From Clitoria ternatea (Eukaryota; Streptophyta; Magnoliopsida; Fabales; Fabaceae), in NCBI GenBank assembly GCA_037962975.1, contig CM075675.1, positions 48,220,501 to 48,284,500 on the forward strand: DNA of 64,000 nt, read 5' to 3'. The translations under genes were made by a program, and so were the position numbers. The notes below the pieces were generated by a model. It was not told the origin of the DNA, did not search any database, and saw only the letters and a list, made by a program, of their open reading frames with translations. Below, in pieces: positions 44,636 to 56,363 of this stretch (position 1 is its first letter; each line of letters begins with the position of its first letter).

Positions 44636-45950
44636 CTTAGCAAAAGTTGAGGATTGTATGGCACCACATTCTTGTTATCTATTTCAACATCCTTTTCTTC
44701 AATATTGATCCCATTATCTTTTCTTTTATAAGTTGGATATCCTTCTTTGTAAATGATAGTATAAGCTTGAAATTTCTTTGAATAATATTTTGAACAAAAG
44801 CCATCTTTTATGCATGGAGAATGACAATTAAAATTTCCACATGGACCATGAATCATAAAATTTGAAACCGCAGATGCTAGATACGGGTATAGAATTGGGT
44901 CAGGCAATTCAGCAAAAATAACTTTATCAATATCATTAGTCGTTCTTAGTTTGTTTTCCTCCATCAACCATAATAAAATACGAGCACGAGGAAGACCACT
45001 TTTTTGAAACTCAGCGGTATACATTCCTACATAAGAAAAATACTTTTAAAACTTGAATTATAAAAATGTTCAACGTGTAATTTAATATATAATAACATGG
45101 AAAATTTACCTGCTTCAATGCTTCTAAATAATTTTCATTTTTTAAAATCATCCATCAAATTGTCTAGTTTCATTTTAAAGACTCTGCATACAATGTCTAG
45201 ACGATCATCTGCTCGAAGTGACTTAGATGAAATAAATGATTGTATTTCTTCCCAACCAGAATTACACGTAAGTGTGATAAACAAATCTATATACTCAAAC
45301 TTCTTGCAAATAGTCATTGCATCCTGACAATTATTAAACATATAGCGAGTGCTTCCAGTAAATGATGCTGGTAGAATGATGCGTTTACCAACAGATGATG
45401 GGTTAGTATCACCTTTATAAAGAGCTTCTTCCAATTCACTCAACAATTCTGATCTTAGAGCATTCTGATTACACCTTAAATATTATAGTCTTCGAGACTC
45501 TATCATGGTGTAACAATCAACCATAAACTGTTGAAACAATCTTTTAGCATTCACTATGTTACCATATTCATAATCTTTATCTTGAAGACGAAAAACAATA
45601 AATTCACTTAAAATCAGTCTTATTCGTTTTCTATTTTCGTCATCAATGACAGATTCTCTCAATGGGATATCTTCTTGGAAGTCATCTTCTCCATATGGAA
45701 ATAACAAAGGACATTGTAATGATAAAAATGATGTATGTGTTTCATGTAAACGTTGCAACTCCCCTGAAACATCCTTTACAATGATGTCTCTCCTATAATC
45801 TAAATTTCTCAAAACACTAACTATCAAACCAACAACCTCATTTGACGATGGAAGGTTATAAAGTCTAGCATCCTTTCCTCTTTTCCGATATAGTCTCAAG
45901 AAAAACTTCTCATCCGCATTGGCTTCAACAAAGTCTCTAACCTTTCTAAA
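44636..45950 (-). pseudogene. Helitron Rep N-terminal region (HUH residues changed)
   Basis: Minus-strand order: ADEKFFLRLYRKRGKDARLY, a Helitron_like_N block (SFLSLQCPLLFPYGEDDFQ), LPASFTGSTRYMFNNCQDAM, DLFITLTCN, then an 83-bp intron (45109-45027, GTAAAT...TATGTAG), then EFQKSGLPRARILLWL and a Cys-rich stretch (HGPCGNFNCHSPCIKDGFCS). Stops lie near 45481 and at 45135-45137. The nickase HUH motif, usually LPHAHIL here, reads LPRARIL (about 44981-45000): both metal-binding histidines are arginine. Rep would nick and rejoin DNA, and this copy should not. Confidence 0.88.
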
Positions 45951-46719
45951 AGATTAAACCAATAAGACGTTGACATGTGTCAAATATTGAAATTTAATTA
46001 ATAAGAACGGATGTTTATTAGGAATAGGTAAAGATTAAAAAATATAAAATATAAGGTGAACATTTACAAACTAATGGTATTTCATATTCTATCTATTTCT
46101 ACAATTGAACTTCTAAATAGAAATTTTCAAAAGTTTATATAATCTTTTAACTATTTATTCTACAATGTCATTTTATTATAAAATAATTACAGACTTGCTA
46201 CAATTTATATTTTTTATATTTAAAACTGATATACATTTAACAAAAATAGAAATATCTATCAACTTTAGTTATGTACAATAGTCATTTTTAAATTGGTTAG
46301 CTAAAATAGCTATTAAAAAATTGCTTATGTATAATATCTATTAACTTTGCTCATATACATGTATTTGTGCTACTGGTGATAACAGGTACACAACTCTGAA
46401 TTCTGATAACATGATCATATTTATCACAATAGATGTGACTCAAATACTTTTAATTTAAGAAAACTTTGCTCAATGTTCATTTGTAAAATGATTTCTTGGC
46501 TTTATTTATTCGAAGAAAATCAAATCTGATTTGCTAAACGAAATTGTCTTTCAATATGTTGACTTCTCACTGTTCAGATTTGGTTTGGTTGTAGTAAGCA
46601 AGCTTAAAAATAATAAGTATGTTAAAGGTTGTTCGTAATTTTATAATACCTTAACCCATACAATGTCAAACTCAGTAAAATGATATCTTCAAATAACTTT
46701 TTTTGAAAACTGAATTTTA

Positions 46720-47950
46720 TCAATTAAACCATCAAACAAATTTATTTTTATTTTAAAAAATTAATTTGATAAGTTGTTATCTAATATTAATTTTGAAAAA
46801 TAGATTTTAAAATAAAAAAAACATACATATTTATTTTTATTTTAAAAAATTAATTTGATAAGTTGTTATCTACTATTAATTTTGAAAAATAGGTTTCAAA
46901 AATAAAAAAAACAAACACACAAATTAATTTTTATTTTAAAAATTAATTTGATAAGTTGTTATCTATTTATTAATTTTGAAAAATAGATTTTAAAAATAAA
47001 AAACAAACAAACTAATTTATTTTTATTTTAAAAATTTATTTGATAAGTTGTTATCTACTATTAATTTTGAAAAATAATTTTTAAAAATAAAAACAAACAA
47101 GAAAATTTATTTTTATTTTAAAAAATTGATTTGATAAGTTCTTATCTATTTATTAATTTTTAAAAATAGGTTTTAAAAATAAAAAATAAACAAACTAATT
47201 CATTTTTATTTAAAAAATTGATTTGATAAGTTGTTATCTACTTATTAATTTTAAAAATGGGTTTTAAAAATAAAAAAGAAAACAAATTAATTTATTTTTA
47301 TTTAAAAAATTGATTTGATAAGTTGTTATCTAGTATTCATTTTGAAAAAATAGGTTTTAAAAATAAAAAATAAACAAACTAATTTATTGTGATTTTAAAA
47401 AAATTAATTTGATAAATTGTTATCTATTTATTAATTTTAAAAAATTGGTTTTAAAAATTAAAAAAACAAACAAATTTACTTTTATTTAAAAAAATTGATT
47501 TGATAAGTTGTTATAATTTTGAAAAACAGGTTTCAAAAATAAAAACAAACAAAAAAAATTTTTATTTTAAAAAATTGATTTGATAAGTTGTTATCTATTT
47601 ATTAATTTTGAAAAACAGGTTTTAAAAATAAAAAATAAACAAAATAATTTTTTTTATTTTTAAAAAATGATTTGATAAGTTGTTATTTATTTATTAATTT
47701 TAAAAATAGGTTTTAAAAATAAACACTTTAATTTATTTTTATTTTAAAAAAATTGATTTAATAAGTTGTTATCTACTATTCATTTTGAAAAGCGGGTTTT
47801 AAAAATAAAAAACAAACAAAAAAACTTATTTTTATTTTTAAAAATTGATTTGATAAGTTGTTATCTATTTATTAATTTTGGAAAACAGGTTTTAAAGATA
47901 AAATATAAACAAAGTAATTTATTTTTATTTTTAAAAAACAAACATATATA
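46720..47950 (+). repeat. 13-copy tandem array, about 92-bp unit, in the Helitron
   Basis: The core TTGATTTGATAAGTTGTTATCTA followed by TTTTAAAAATAAAAAACAAA (two joined phrases) recurs at about 46768, 46857, 46950, 47043, 47133, 47224, 47319, 47409, 47503, 47581, 47671, 47760 and 47852. The units are very AT-rich and differ by several bases. The array lies between Rep and the Helitron 5' end. Confidence 0.9.
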
Positions 47951-48293
47951 ATTTGATATTTCAATTTGTTTTGAAAATTATTTTTATTGTGAATTTGAAA
48001 AAGTAAAATAAATGGGGCCGTACTTCATTAGACGTTGACATGTGTCATAAACAGTTCCATAAATGTATATAATAGAGATTTATTAATTTTGGGAAACAGG
48101 TTTTAAAGATAAAAAATAAACAAAGTAATTTATTTTTATTTTAAAAAACAAACATATATAATATGATATTTCAATTTGTTTTGAAAATTATTTTAATTAT
48201 GAATTTGAAAAAGTAAAATAAATAGGGCCGCATTCATTAGACGTTGACATGTGTCATAAACAATTTCACAAATGTATATAATATAGATAGAGA
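47870..48293 (+). repeat. Duplicated Helitron 5' terminus (about 210 bp twice)
   Basis: 47870-48078 and 48083-48293 are near copies. Each runs from the last repeat-like unit through GGGGCCG/AGGGCCG, GACGTTGACATGTGTCATAA and ATGTATATAATA to AGAGA, which is a TCTCT start on the minus strand. A third partial copy of GACGTTGACATGTGTCAA lies at about 45965, next to the Rep remnant. Confidence 0.85.
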
Positions 48294-48780
48294 TTATATT
48301 AAGATAATAAAATAACATATAAATGAACATGAATGTAATTGTTGTAAATAGTAATCCTCTAATAATAGGAATTACTTTTAAAACATTAGTAGAAACAAAA
48401 GATCTATTTCTTAAGGTTAAAATTTAAAATTTGATAATTTTATGAGACTTAAAAACATATTTAATTATTTATAATTTTATCAGTATCACTTTAGATTAAG
48501 CATTAGTTGATGATAAAATTAAAAAAATATATCTCGCCATTATTAAATGGCAAGAAAATTTATCTTTTAAATTTATAAAATATAAATAAATTAGATAAAA
48601 TTGACTTATATTTATAGAAATTGAAAAACACTTGAACATTATGCCCGTAAAATTAACCCATTAGAGTTTATTTTATGACCAATCCACTAGGGTTTACATG
48701 TTTCAACTTCAAATTTTTTCATTGTAAAAATAAAATTAATTTCTTCAATATATCTTCCGAATATTATTCCCCAAGATAGG
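48294..48780. other. Intergenic spacer upstream of the host gene
   Basis: AT-rich, no open frame of note. It should contain the promoter of the gene whose first exon begins near 48800. I see no firm TATA box. Confidence 0.6.
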
Positions 48781-48799
48781 GCTTTCAAGGTCGGTTTAT

Positions 48800-51250
48800 T
48801 CAAAATAAAATGTAGTACCAAACAGAGCTCCAACTCTGTTCCCTGTGTCATTTGCAATTTTGATCCTTCAGTGTTCTGCTTTGCAATTGCAACGTGTGAG
48901 GTTCGATTTCTGATTCAATTTCCCAACCCCTCTAACCAGGTTTAGTTTCCTTTTTTCTCCTTCCCTTATTTTACTACCAATTTGCCACTGTTCTCACATC
49001 TTAATCAATCAATTATTATCTAAAGACAGAAAATCCATGATTAGTTAATTAAGTTGCCATTGTTTTGGTTTTGTTCTTTGCGAGACTAATGCACAAGTAT
49101 TTTAATCAAGAAATTCATGATTTAACTTGAAGTCTTGCACTGTGTATCTTTGAAAGCCTAGGGAGGGCTGTTTAGTTTCGGAAAAACTATTTTCTTTTTT
49201 TTTTTACTTTCAATTACGAGAGTTCCACTTTATTTTCTGTTTCTAAAAGTTTGTATATAAAATTGTGGAAACAAAAAGAAAAAAAAAATTGTGAGTTTTG
49301 ATTCCTTGAAAACAAAAAATAAGGAGTTAACTGTAAAAGTTTTCAGATTTTGGTTCTTTGAATTTGATGTTTGTTTTCTTCAGAAATCAAGGTTTTGTTT
49401 GTATGTAATCGGTGTCTAACAGGATGTTGTGCAATGTATAGTTGATTTATTTATGGCTGATTGAACGGGTTGCTTAGAGTTCTTCATTTCTTCTTTGGGT
49501 GCTGTAATGCGTCTTGGTGTTAAAGCTTCTCATGCTTTTTTTGCTCTGTTTATATGTAGATTTGGGGTTTCACAAGAGGTTGTTCTGAAAATTCTTATCA
49601 CGTTCTTTTGTTGCTTGCTTTGTCTTTTGATGTTGTTCATGGCTTGTTTGCAAATATTTTAACCAAATTCACTTTGCATATTCTATTTGATGAAAAGCTG
49701 AAAAATTGAACAAAATTTTTGTGTGGGATTTGCATGGCTTTCAATCTCCCGTTTGGGATGCATAGGTACTCAATTCCTGTTAAGTTTTTAATTTCAATCT
49801 TGTCAAAATCTCCTCCAAAAATTTAAGTTATTAGGTGAAACTCATGAATAATTTTGTATCAAATATGCTGAAATACCAAGGGGCAAGGAATTTAAAGGCC
49901 CACTTGTAGCATCTTGTTATGGGAAGATTTGTTAAGTATATACTAGAAGGGGTAGGAAGGGAAATGCTCAAAAGAAGAAGAGTGGACTGTAACAGTAAGT
50001 TAGCTATGCAAAAGGGGCCTATCATGTGTAAGACTTCTTAGAGTGAGGTAGAGGTTGGTTTGTGAGTTTTGGCTTTGCATTCTGTTAAATTGTTTTGGGT
50101 TGTTGGGAAGGAGTAAATATGTGTAATTGTGTATTGATTTTGAAGGCAACTTTGTTGATGTTTTTATTTGTTACCATGCCATGAAGTTTTTCCTTTCTAA
50201 AGAATCATTATGTACTGGTTAATTGCTATTTGTTTGATACTCTTGAGAAACCTTGAAAGTAATTGTTAGTTTATCAGTACAATTTTGTGAAAGAATTAAT
50301 ACAATTTGTGAATGCTGAGTACTTCAATTCATTCTATATAGGGGTTGATCAGATTAGATGAATTTAAAGAACTTATTAGTCGGAGCTGTTTATCCATGGG
50401 GATGAGTTGGTACTGTTCTACTTGATTTCACATGTCTTACTTTGGTGGCTTAGTTCTGAGGTTGATGCTGCTGTGAATGTTTTTTTGCATTTTTTGAGCT
50501 GATTAGATGTTTGATTTAATAAGCCATTTAAAAGAAGTCAAGGTTAGTTGATTTGTTTGGTTTATCTGGAAGTTATCTTTTCTTGAAGGGCATGGCTTGT
50601 GGTGTTCTCTCTTATATTTTCTAGATATTATGTATGGCCTTTTAATTTTCCATGAATTTAAGGCTCCGCATCAATAGAATGAGTGTACTGTTTGAAATGT
50701 TTAACTGAATTCCTTGATGATAGCACTGGAAATTCTAATTAAAAAACTGACAAATTATCATCTGGTGATTCAAAAATGAAATAAAAATTGCTTGATGGTA
50801 GTTAAGTTATTGGTGTATTTTCTTTTAGCTTTCAGACTTTTGGATAGCATGGACAGTCAGAAAACCCAACCTGAAAAGCAATCTCCATCCCCTGTAACTG
50901 CTGCTTCTGTTACTTCATGCCGAAAGAAGAAGAGTGAAGAAGCTACTTTCTTGGAGGATGTGAAGGATCACATTGATGAGTTTATTCATGCTTCTATGGA
51001 TGAACACAAAACTTGCTTTAAGAAAACAATTCAGAAGGTTGGTACCAGAATTTCTTGACAAAAACCATTAGCATGACCTTCTTTATTATTTGCTGATACG
51101 TGGCTTTGGATCAATTTCAGATGTTTGGTTTATCCAAGGCAGTTGCAGAACAACACTCTGATTCTGTGAAAGAAGTTGAAAGTTCTCTGCCTCTTCAGAC
51201 AACTCTACAAGACTAGATTTCTTGTTTTTGATCCACTAGGCTTTAACTAA
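48800..51250 (+). CDS. Small conserved plant protein, 94 residues, three exons
   Basis: Likely the only host gene in the window. Exon 1 (about 48800-48939) is non-coding and ends CCAG|GTTTAG. A 1.9-kb 5' UTR intron ends TCTTTTAG at 50828. The coding parts are 50849-51037 (63 codons, ATG in exon 2) and 51121-51216 (31 codons plus TAG), separated by an 83-bp phase-0 intron (GTTGGTACC...TTTCAG). The protein starts MDSQKTQPEK, has a basic CRKKKSEE patch, an acidic/helical centre (FLEDVKDHIDEFIHASMDEH), then KTCFKKTIQK joined to MFGLSKAVAEQ, and ends ESSLPLQTTLQD. It has no signal peptide or membrane segment. It resembles a small uncharacterised plant family sharing the HKTCFK...MFG motif (from memory). 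Function unknown. Confidence 0.75.
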
Positions 51251-51719
51251 GCCATGGGATTATATCACTAAGATATTTTAGTTGTTTTGGGATATAAATT
51301 AAGAAAAGAAAAGCTGTTAGGAACAAAATTTTGTTCGTAAAAACTTCATTCATGGGTTGTCTTTTCCAGCATTGTTTTTGTCATTTTGTGCCTATTTTTT
51401 TGTTGAATTTTGGGAACTGATTCTAATTAATAATTCAAGGCTAAAATACATTTTCAATCCCTTTAAAATTTAGGGTTTAAGGAAAAACCCCTTAAAAGAA
51501 TAAATAATTTTGCCCTTGAAATTTTTAAGGTTATCCAAAAATGATTTTGTTAGTATTTTTTTGTTAATCGCAACATTTGTCTCATTTCAATAGGGACATG
51601 CAATTGCCATGTGTTAATTTTCAAAAATGAGATAAGATTGTTTGTAATATGGCATTCTTAACTTTATCATGACCCTTCTTACAATTGCACACAAATTCTT
51701 AACTATCACCACTCCATCA
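51217..51719. other. 3' UTR and intergenic spacer
   Basis: About 200-250 bp of probable 3' UTR of the host gene, then AT-rich sequence with a TTCAATCCCTTTAAAATTTAGGG-like stretch (in two parts) near 51450 of the sort found in degraded legume repeats. No gene seen. Confidence 0.5.
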
Positions 51720-52261
51720 CGTGTATTTTGAGGAAGTGAAAGGGATATAGGCTCAAGAACTTCCGAGGATATTGTAGGCTTATTATATCACACCTCACTT
51801 GGACATAAGGGAAACACCATTCCAACTTACTGATGGGGCAGATGTCATGATTTCAGTAGAATTTGAAGAGCCTTCTCTATGAAGAGTGACGTACGATGAG
51901 CAAGAAGCTAAGCGAACAAACCTCAGAAGACAACCTACGTGAAGATAATGGAAAACAAACAAAATGTTGCATAGAAGTGGAACTCTCTTACCGAACCAAG
52001 GGTATTCAAAGATGGAGACTTAGTCCTTAAACTCATGGAACTAGCAAGAAAGCCAAGATTAGAGGGGAAACTAACAACCAACTGGGAATGCCCTTTTCGA
52101 ATTCGAGAAGTTGTGGGCAAGGAAGCCTACTGTCTAGAAGAATTGAATACGTAGGAGACATCAACAATCTGGAACTTTACCCACTTAAGGAAGTACTATA
52201 ATAAATGGGAGAGGTACTTTTTTCCTCATCGAAATTTCCACGTGATTTTTTCCTTAGATGA
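51720..52261 (+). pseudogene. Tat-like gypsy element F, integrase C-terminal fragment
   Basis: Plus-strand fragments match the end of a Tat/Athila-type integrase: AQELPRIL, AYYITPHL, ETPFQLTDGADVMISVEF, then GDLVLKLMELARKPRLEGKL and NWECPFRIREVVGKEAYCLE. Several stops and frame changes are present. The 5' part of the element is missing. The sequence continues on the other side of the hAT transposon at 56364 (ACTAGGCC...), as the shared 8-bp target sequence shows. It parallels the integrase tail of element C (GDLVLRK) but is a different, older family. Confidence 0.85.
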
Positions 52262-52269
52262 GGTTTTAA
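52262..52269. repeat. hAT target-site duplication, left copy
   Basis: GGTTTTAA before the TAGGCATGGCAA end. The identical GGTTTTAA is at 56356-56363. Eight bases is the hAT superfamily norm. Confidence 0.93.
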
Positions 52270-52445
52270 TAGGCATGGCAACGGGGCGGGGCGGGCACGG
52301 ATAGTGTCTACCCGCTACCCGCCCCGTGATGGGCAATCCATACCCGTGCCCGCCCCATTACCCGCCGGGTACCCGCCTAAACGGATTTAAGCGGGTTTCA
52401 TGGGTACCCGCGGATATTACGGGTATCCATACCCGCGGATAATCA
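52270..52445 (+). repeat. Left terminal and subterminal repeats of the hAT element
   Basis: The 12-bp terminal repeat is followed by about 170 bp rich in ACCCGC, GCGGGT and GGGTACCCG motifs in both orientations, the usual layout of hAT transposase-binding sites. Confidence 0.85.
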
Positions 52446-52626
52446 TGATATAAAATATTTTATGTAATTTCAAGTGTCCAAATCTTAATATGCAAATTGT
52501 CAAATGTCACATTGTCACACAAAAGGCAATATAAGAACAATTCATTAACATAATACATGTTAAATCATATGTAAGTCTCATAATTCATATCCTTCTACAT
52601 CTAAATAGCATAACCAATCTTCAATT

Positions 52627-55053
52627 CTAGGCATGTGTTGGATCATCAACATCTTCATCCTACAAAAAACAAATAACTAAAATTAGTATCAAAATCCAAA
52701 CATTAAATTGTATTAAGAATAATTAAATTTTATAAAACAAAATCTACTAACTTCTTCAATTTCATCCATTACTTTGAAAGCTTCAATCATTTGAATTTTT
52801 TTATCACCTGTAAAAGAATAATATTATGTTAATAATCACCTAAATTCACATAAATTGAAATGTAAAAGTAATTAATTTTATTACCTTTCACAACACTCCA
52901 TAACCAATTTTGGACACACATCAATTTCTCCACAGTCTCTGGAAGTAATTTACCACGATGAGGAGTGATCAATCTACCACCAGTACTAAATGAAGACTCT
53001 GAAGCAACAGTTGAGATAGGAATTGCGAATAAATCTCTTGCAATTTTTTGTAAAGTTGGGTACTTTAACCCATTTACCTTCCACCAACCTAAGATATCAA
53101 ACGGGTCTTCACCCATAGGCAACACTGTCTCTTCTAAATATCGGTCCAATTCTGTCTTACAAAGAGCAGAAACAATGTTCCTTCCACTCATATGTTTTTC
53201 CCAAATACTCCTCCAAGCCTCTTTTTTTCCCACAACATGTGTATAATCATAAGTTGGAAACCCACTTGAACTTTTATTACCTTCGACTTCCTTATTTTTC
53301 AAATCATACTCTCTCACCAAATCTTGACAAGTACTTTTCACGTTCTCCATTTCAACTTCATATCTTTCTCCATAAATAAGAGGAAAAAAACAAACTAGCA
53401 TCTCCAACTTGTATCTTGGATCTAATATGGTCCCTATAGCCATTACCATATTAATCACACCCCAATATTTTTCAAATTTGGTAACCATGGAAGTAGCCAT
53501 TTGAAAGACCACACTATTAGGACAACTAAGCCAATTATCCAAAGCCAACTTAATTTCACAAATTTTTGGAAAAAGAACATTTGCAGTTGGAAACAAAGTT
53601 CCAGAAAACAATAAAGTCACATCATAAAATAATTCCAACTTGTCACAAATCTCTATTGCCATCATCCAATCATTTTCATCAGGTATGATTTTATATTGAC
53701 TTTCCCGCTTGGACAACCGATCAAAGACATCTTTGTATTTTATTGCAACTTGAAGCATTAAAAATGTAGAATTCCATCTAGTTTTACAATCCAAAGCAAG
53801 TTTCTTAATATAACGTATGCTCAATTGTTCACATGTTTCTCTAAATTTCTCTTCCCTTTTAGGGGTTGCCGACCAAAAAACAACACTTTCTCTAACTTTA
53901 TCAAGAGCATCAGAAATTAAAGACAATCCATCCTTCACAATTATATTTAAGATATGAGCACAACAACGCATGTGAAATATTTGACCACCCAAAAGAAGAT
54001 CCCTTGGTTTAAGCTTTTCTAAAATACGCTCAATCATGGCATCATTTGTACTACAATTGTCAACAGTCAAAGTGGACAACTTCCTATCTAGATTCCAATC
54101 CATCAAACAATCAACCAACACTTCAGCAAGAACTTTGCTAGTATGAGGAGCAGGCACATATATAAACCTAAGATTCAATACAAGTATTACTAATATTAGA
54201 AGCATTCTACAAACAACATAAAATCTATTAATCAATACTAATATTAGAATCATTCTACAAACAAATTAAAAAAATTAATCAATACTAGTATTATAGATAA
54301 ATTTTATTACCTTATTATTAGACTTTGAAGGGTCCAAGAATCATCAATGAAGTGAGCTGTCACGGCCATGTAGCCTCTATTTTGATGGGTAGCTGTCCAC
54401 ATATCAGTTGTGATTGCAAACCGACTTGGGTTGTTTGACAATAATTTCATCATCTTTTCTTTCTCAATAGAATACATTTTGAAGAGATCACTCTTGAGAG
54501 TGTTCCGGCAACACACCTTAAATAATGGTTGCATGGAAAAACAGAAATCTTTGAAACCAAAATGATCAATCATGGATAGTGGATACTCATGGAGAGCAAC
54601 CATTCTTGCAAGTGCACGCCTTGAAATATCTTGATTAAAAGAATAGGAACCGACAACCACATTTTCATCTCCAATTGTCTCATTTTTTAAAAAAGATTGC
54701 CTAATATCTCTTGTAGTTCGAAGCAAACATCCTTTAAAGTGACTACGCAAGTGACTTGTTCCTTGTTTTGCTTCACCCACTAATTTTGCATCACAATAAT
54801 TACAAACTGCTTTCCATTTGCCATCAATTTGAACCCTTTTGAAATGATTCCAAACATCAGAAGTTAGTTTTCTTTTCTTCCCTCTATCTCTATCTTCATT
54901 TTCATTTGGAGTGAGACCTTCACTTCCAACTTCATTCTGGGTTGAAGGTGTTCCTTCTTTTGTAGCCTTGGAAACATTTGAGTCATCCATAACCATAATA
55001 TCAACTGATTGAACTTCTTCATTCGCAGGGCTAGAGCCTTCATGAGAGGACAT
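52627..55053 (-). CDS. hAT transposase (BED zinc finger, RNase-H-like core, hATC)
   Basis: Four exons on the minus strand: 55053-54311, 54167-52885, 52807-52752 and 52659-52627, with GT-AG introns of 143, 77 and 92 bp; the joined frame is 704 codons with no stop. Domains: an N-terminal Ser/Glu-rich region; BED-type zinc finger (VWNHFKRVQIDGKWKAVC, then CNYCDAK and SHLRSHFKGC, residues about 68-105); catalytic core with the first acidic residue in TTDMWTATHQNRGYMAV and the second in LTVDNCSTND; hAT C-terminal dimerisation block (DILGWWKVNGLKYPTLQ, VASESSFSTGGRLITPHRG). It binds the transposon ends and cuts and joins DNA in the nucleus. The short last two exons are predicted from splice sites only; if they are not used, the frame ends at 52829 with the same domains. 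Confidence 0.88.
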
Positions 55054-55359
55054 TCTACAAAAATCAAATAGGAATTAAGTAAGAATTAGAACCAGAAAAA
55101 TAAAACAAAATCATAAGGTAATTATTTTATAAACCAAAAATCAAACAAAAAGAATGAACAAAGTTCCAACTGAGCTATTCCCGCTTTTATTAAATCATTC
55201 ACATCATTTTATACAAATCTATTGTTTATTTGTGATATGAGTGAAATTCTGAGGGAGGAAACCAAATTCTTGACATAATATATTATATATAATAAAATAA
55301 AAGAAATTAAAAACCAAATATATATATATTTTACGATGCATGTTAGTCGAACAATTCCT

Positions 55360-55520
55360 CCATATTGAGCAAATATTTTGAAGAATAAATTGATATATTG
55401 AAGACCTCCCAGCCACGGTTTGATTGTCAAATTGAAGAAATCATTCACATCCAGCCACAGTTTGAGCAAATATTTAAGAATAAATTCCTCTATATTGAGC
55501 AAATTGAAGAAAATGTTTTG
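55360..55520 (+). repeat. Imperfect duplication in the hAT 5' leader region
   Basis: AATTCCTC..ATATTGAGCAAATATTT and CAGCCAC.GTTTGA phrases occur twice (about 55360-55440 and 55440-55515). It lies upstream of the transposase ATG, in promoter or leader sequence. Confidence 0.6.
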
Positions 55521-55539
55521 ATTGTCAATGCTGGGTTCA

Positions 55540-55680
55540 ACGGGTACAGGGCACAGGGCACATGGGCACGGGCACAGCGTGATGTGAATGATTTCTTGTC
55601 ACATGGGCACGGGCACACCACAGGGCACAGGGCACAGGGCACACCACACGGTCACACCACACGCAGCACAGCATGATGAC
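55540..55680 (+). repeat. GGGCACA minisatellite inside the hAT element
   Basis: A run of GGGCACA/GGGCACACCACA units, about 15 in 130 bp, with inner duplications (GATGTGAATGATTTCTTGTCA recurs in part). Frames through it are low complexity and not genes. Confidence 0.8.
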
Positions 55681-56164
55681 AAGAAATCATTTGTATCTGT
55701 GTTGTTGCATCTTAAAACTCAAAATAAGAAAAGAAGAATTCTCTATAATTGTAGGCCAATGTTTGGTTGAGAGGTGCTGAGTTGCGGACCCCATGATGCT
55801 CTGCTCCTAATAGCTTAACACGGCTTGATTATTAAGGAACAAAGATGTCTATAATTACACACCATTAAGGAACAAAGAGCATCAGAATGTGTGGCGGCCT
55901 GATTTTGTACGGTATATATTATTAAATTAAATCATGTTTTTAAATAAGCAAAGAAAGAAAGATGAAAACAAGTCTAACCTGAACCAAAATTTCGTGCAAG
56001 AAACTGACTTCCGTTGTTTTGAGCAGTAGCAGAATGTGTGCGAGATTGGAGGTGAGCACAGCGGAATAATAGAGTGACGGCAGGAAGACACATTTAGGGT
56101 AGGAGGGTTTGATACTTTAAAGGTATATATATATATATGTAAGGGTATAAATATAATTTCACAT

Positions 56165-56355
56165 CTAACGGATACCCGCGGGTACGGGTACCCGCGGGTA
56201 CGGGTACCCCTATACCGCTACCCGCCCCATTTATTAACGGGTTTTTAAAATACCCGTTTAATCTACCCGCGGATACCCATTTGGCTACCCATATCCGCCC
56301 CATCACGGGTAATATCCATGGATATCCACGGGTACGGGTTTTTTTGCCATTCCTA
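56165..56355 (-). repeat. Right subterminal and terminal repeats of the hAT element
   Basis: ACCCGCGGGTACGGGTACCC-type motifs over about 180 bp, ending in the terminal repeat at 56344-56355. They mirror the left end at 52270-52445. Confidence 0.85.
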
Positions 56356-56363
56356 GGTTTTAA

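Larger units (their letters stand above)
41314..48293 (-). mobile_element. Defective Helitron
   Basis: Minus-strand element with a CTAG 3' end at 41314-41317. A hairpin (CGTGT, 3-nt loop, ACACG) at 41328-41340 sits 10 bp inside, as in plant Helitrons. The likely 5' end reads TCTCTATCTATATTATATAC from 48293, after an A, as expected. The base after CTAG is C, not the usual T, so the 3' flank has changed or insertion was atypical. Inside are Rep and Pif1-like helicase remnants (41546-45950), a solo LTR (43299-44630), a tandem array (46720-47950) and a second 5'-end copy. Helitrons replicate by a rolling-circle mechanism. This one has lost key catalytic parts. Confidence 0.85.
52270..56355 (-). 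mobile_element. hAT transposon, apparently complete
   Basis: A 4086-bp DNA transposon with 12-bp terminal inverted repeats, TAGGCATGGCAA at the left and TAGGAATGGCAA (minus strand) at the right, one mismatch. It has 8-bp TSDs (GGTTTTAA) and an uninterrupted minus-strand transposase gene. Both ends carry dense ACCCGC/GCGGGT motifs. It inserted in old gypsy element F, and the empty site reads GAGGTTTTAACTAGG. All parts needed for movement appear present. Confidence 0.93.

Noticed and set aside
46720..47950. CRISPR-like array
   Set aside because: Units are nearly contiguous, AT-rich and degenerate with no distinct spacers, inside a plant Helitron. It is a tandem repeat.
52965..53246. 93-residue plus-strand frame
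   Set aside because: Shadow of the hAT transposase C-terminal exon on the minus strand.
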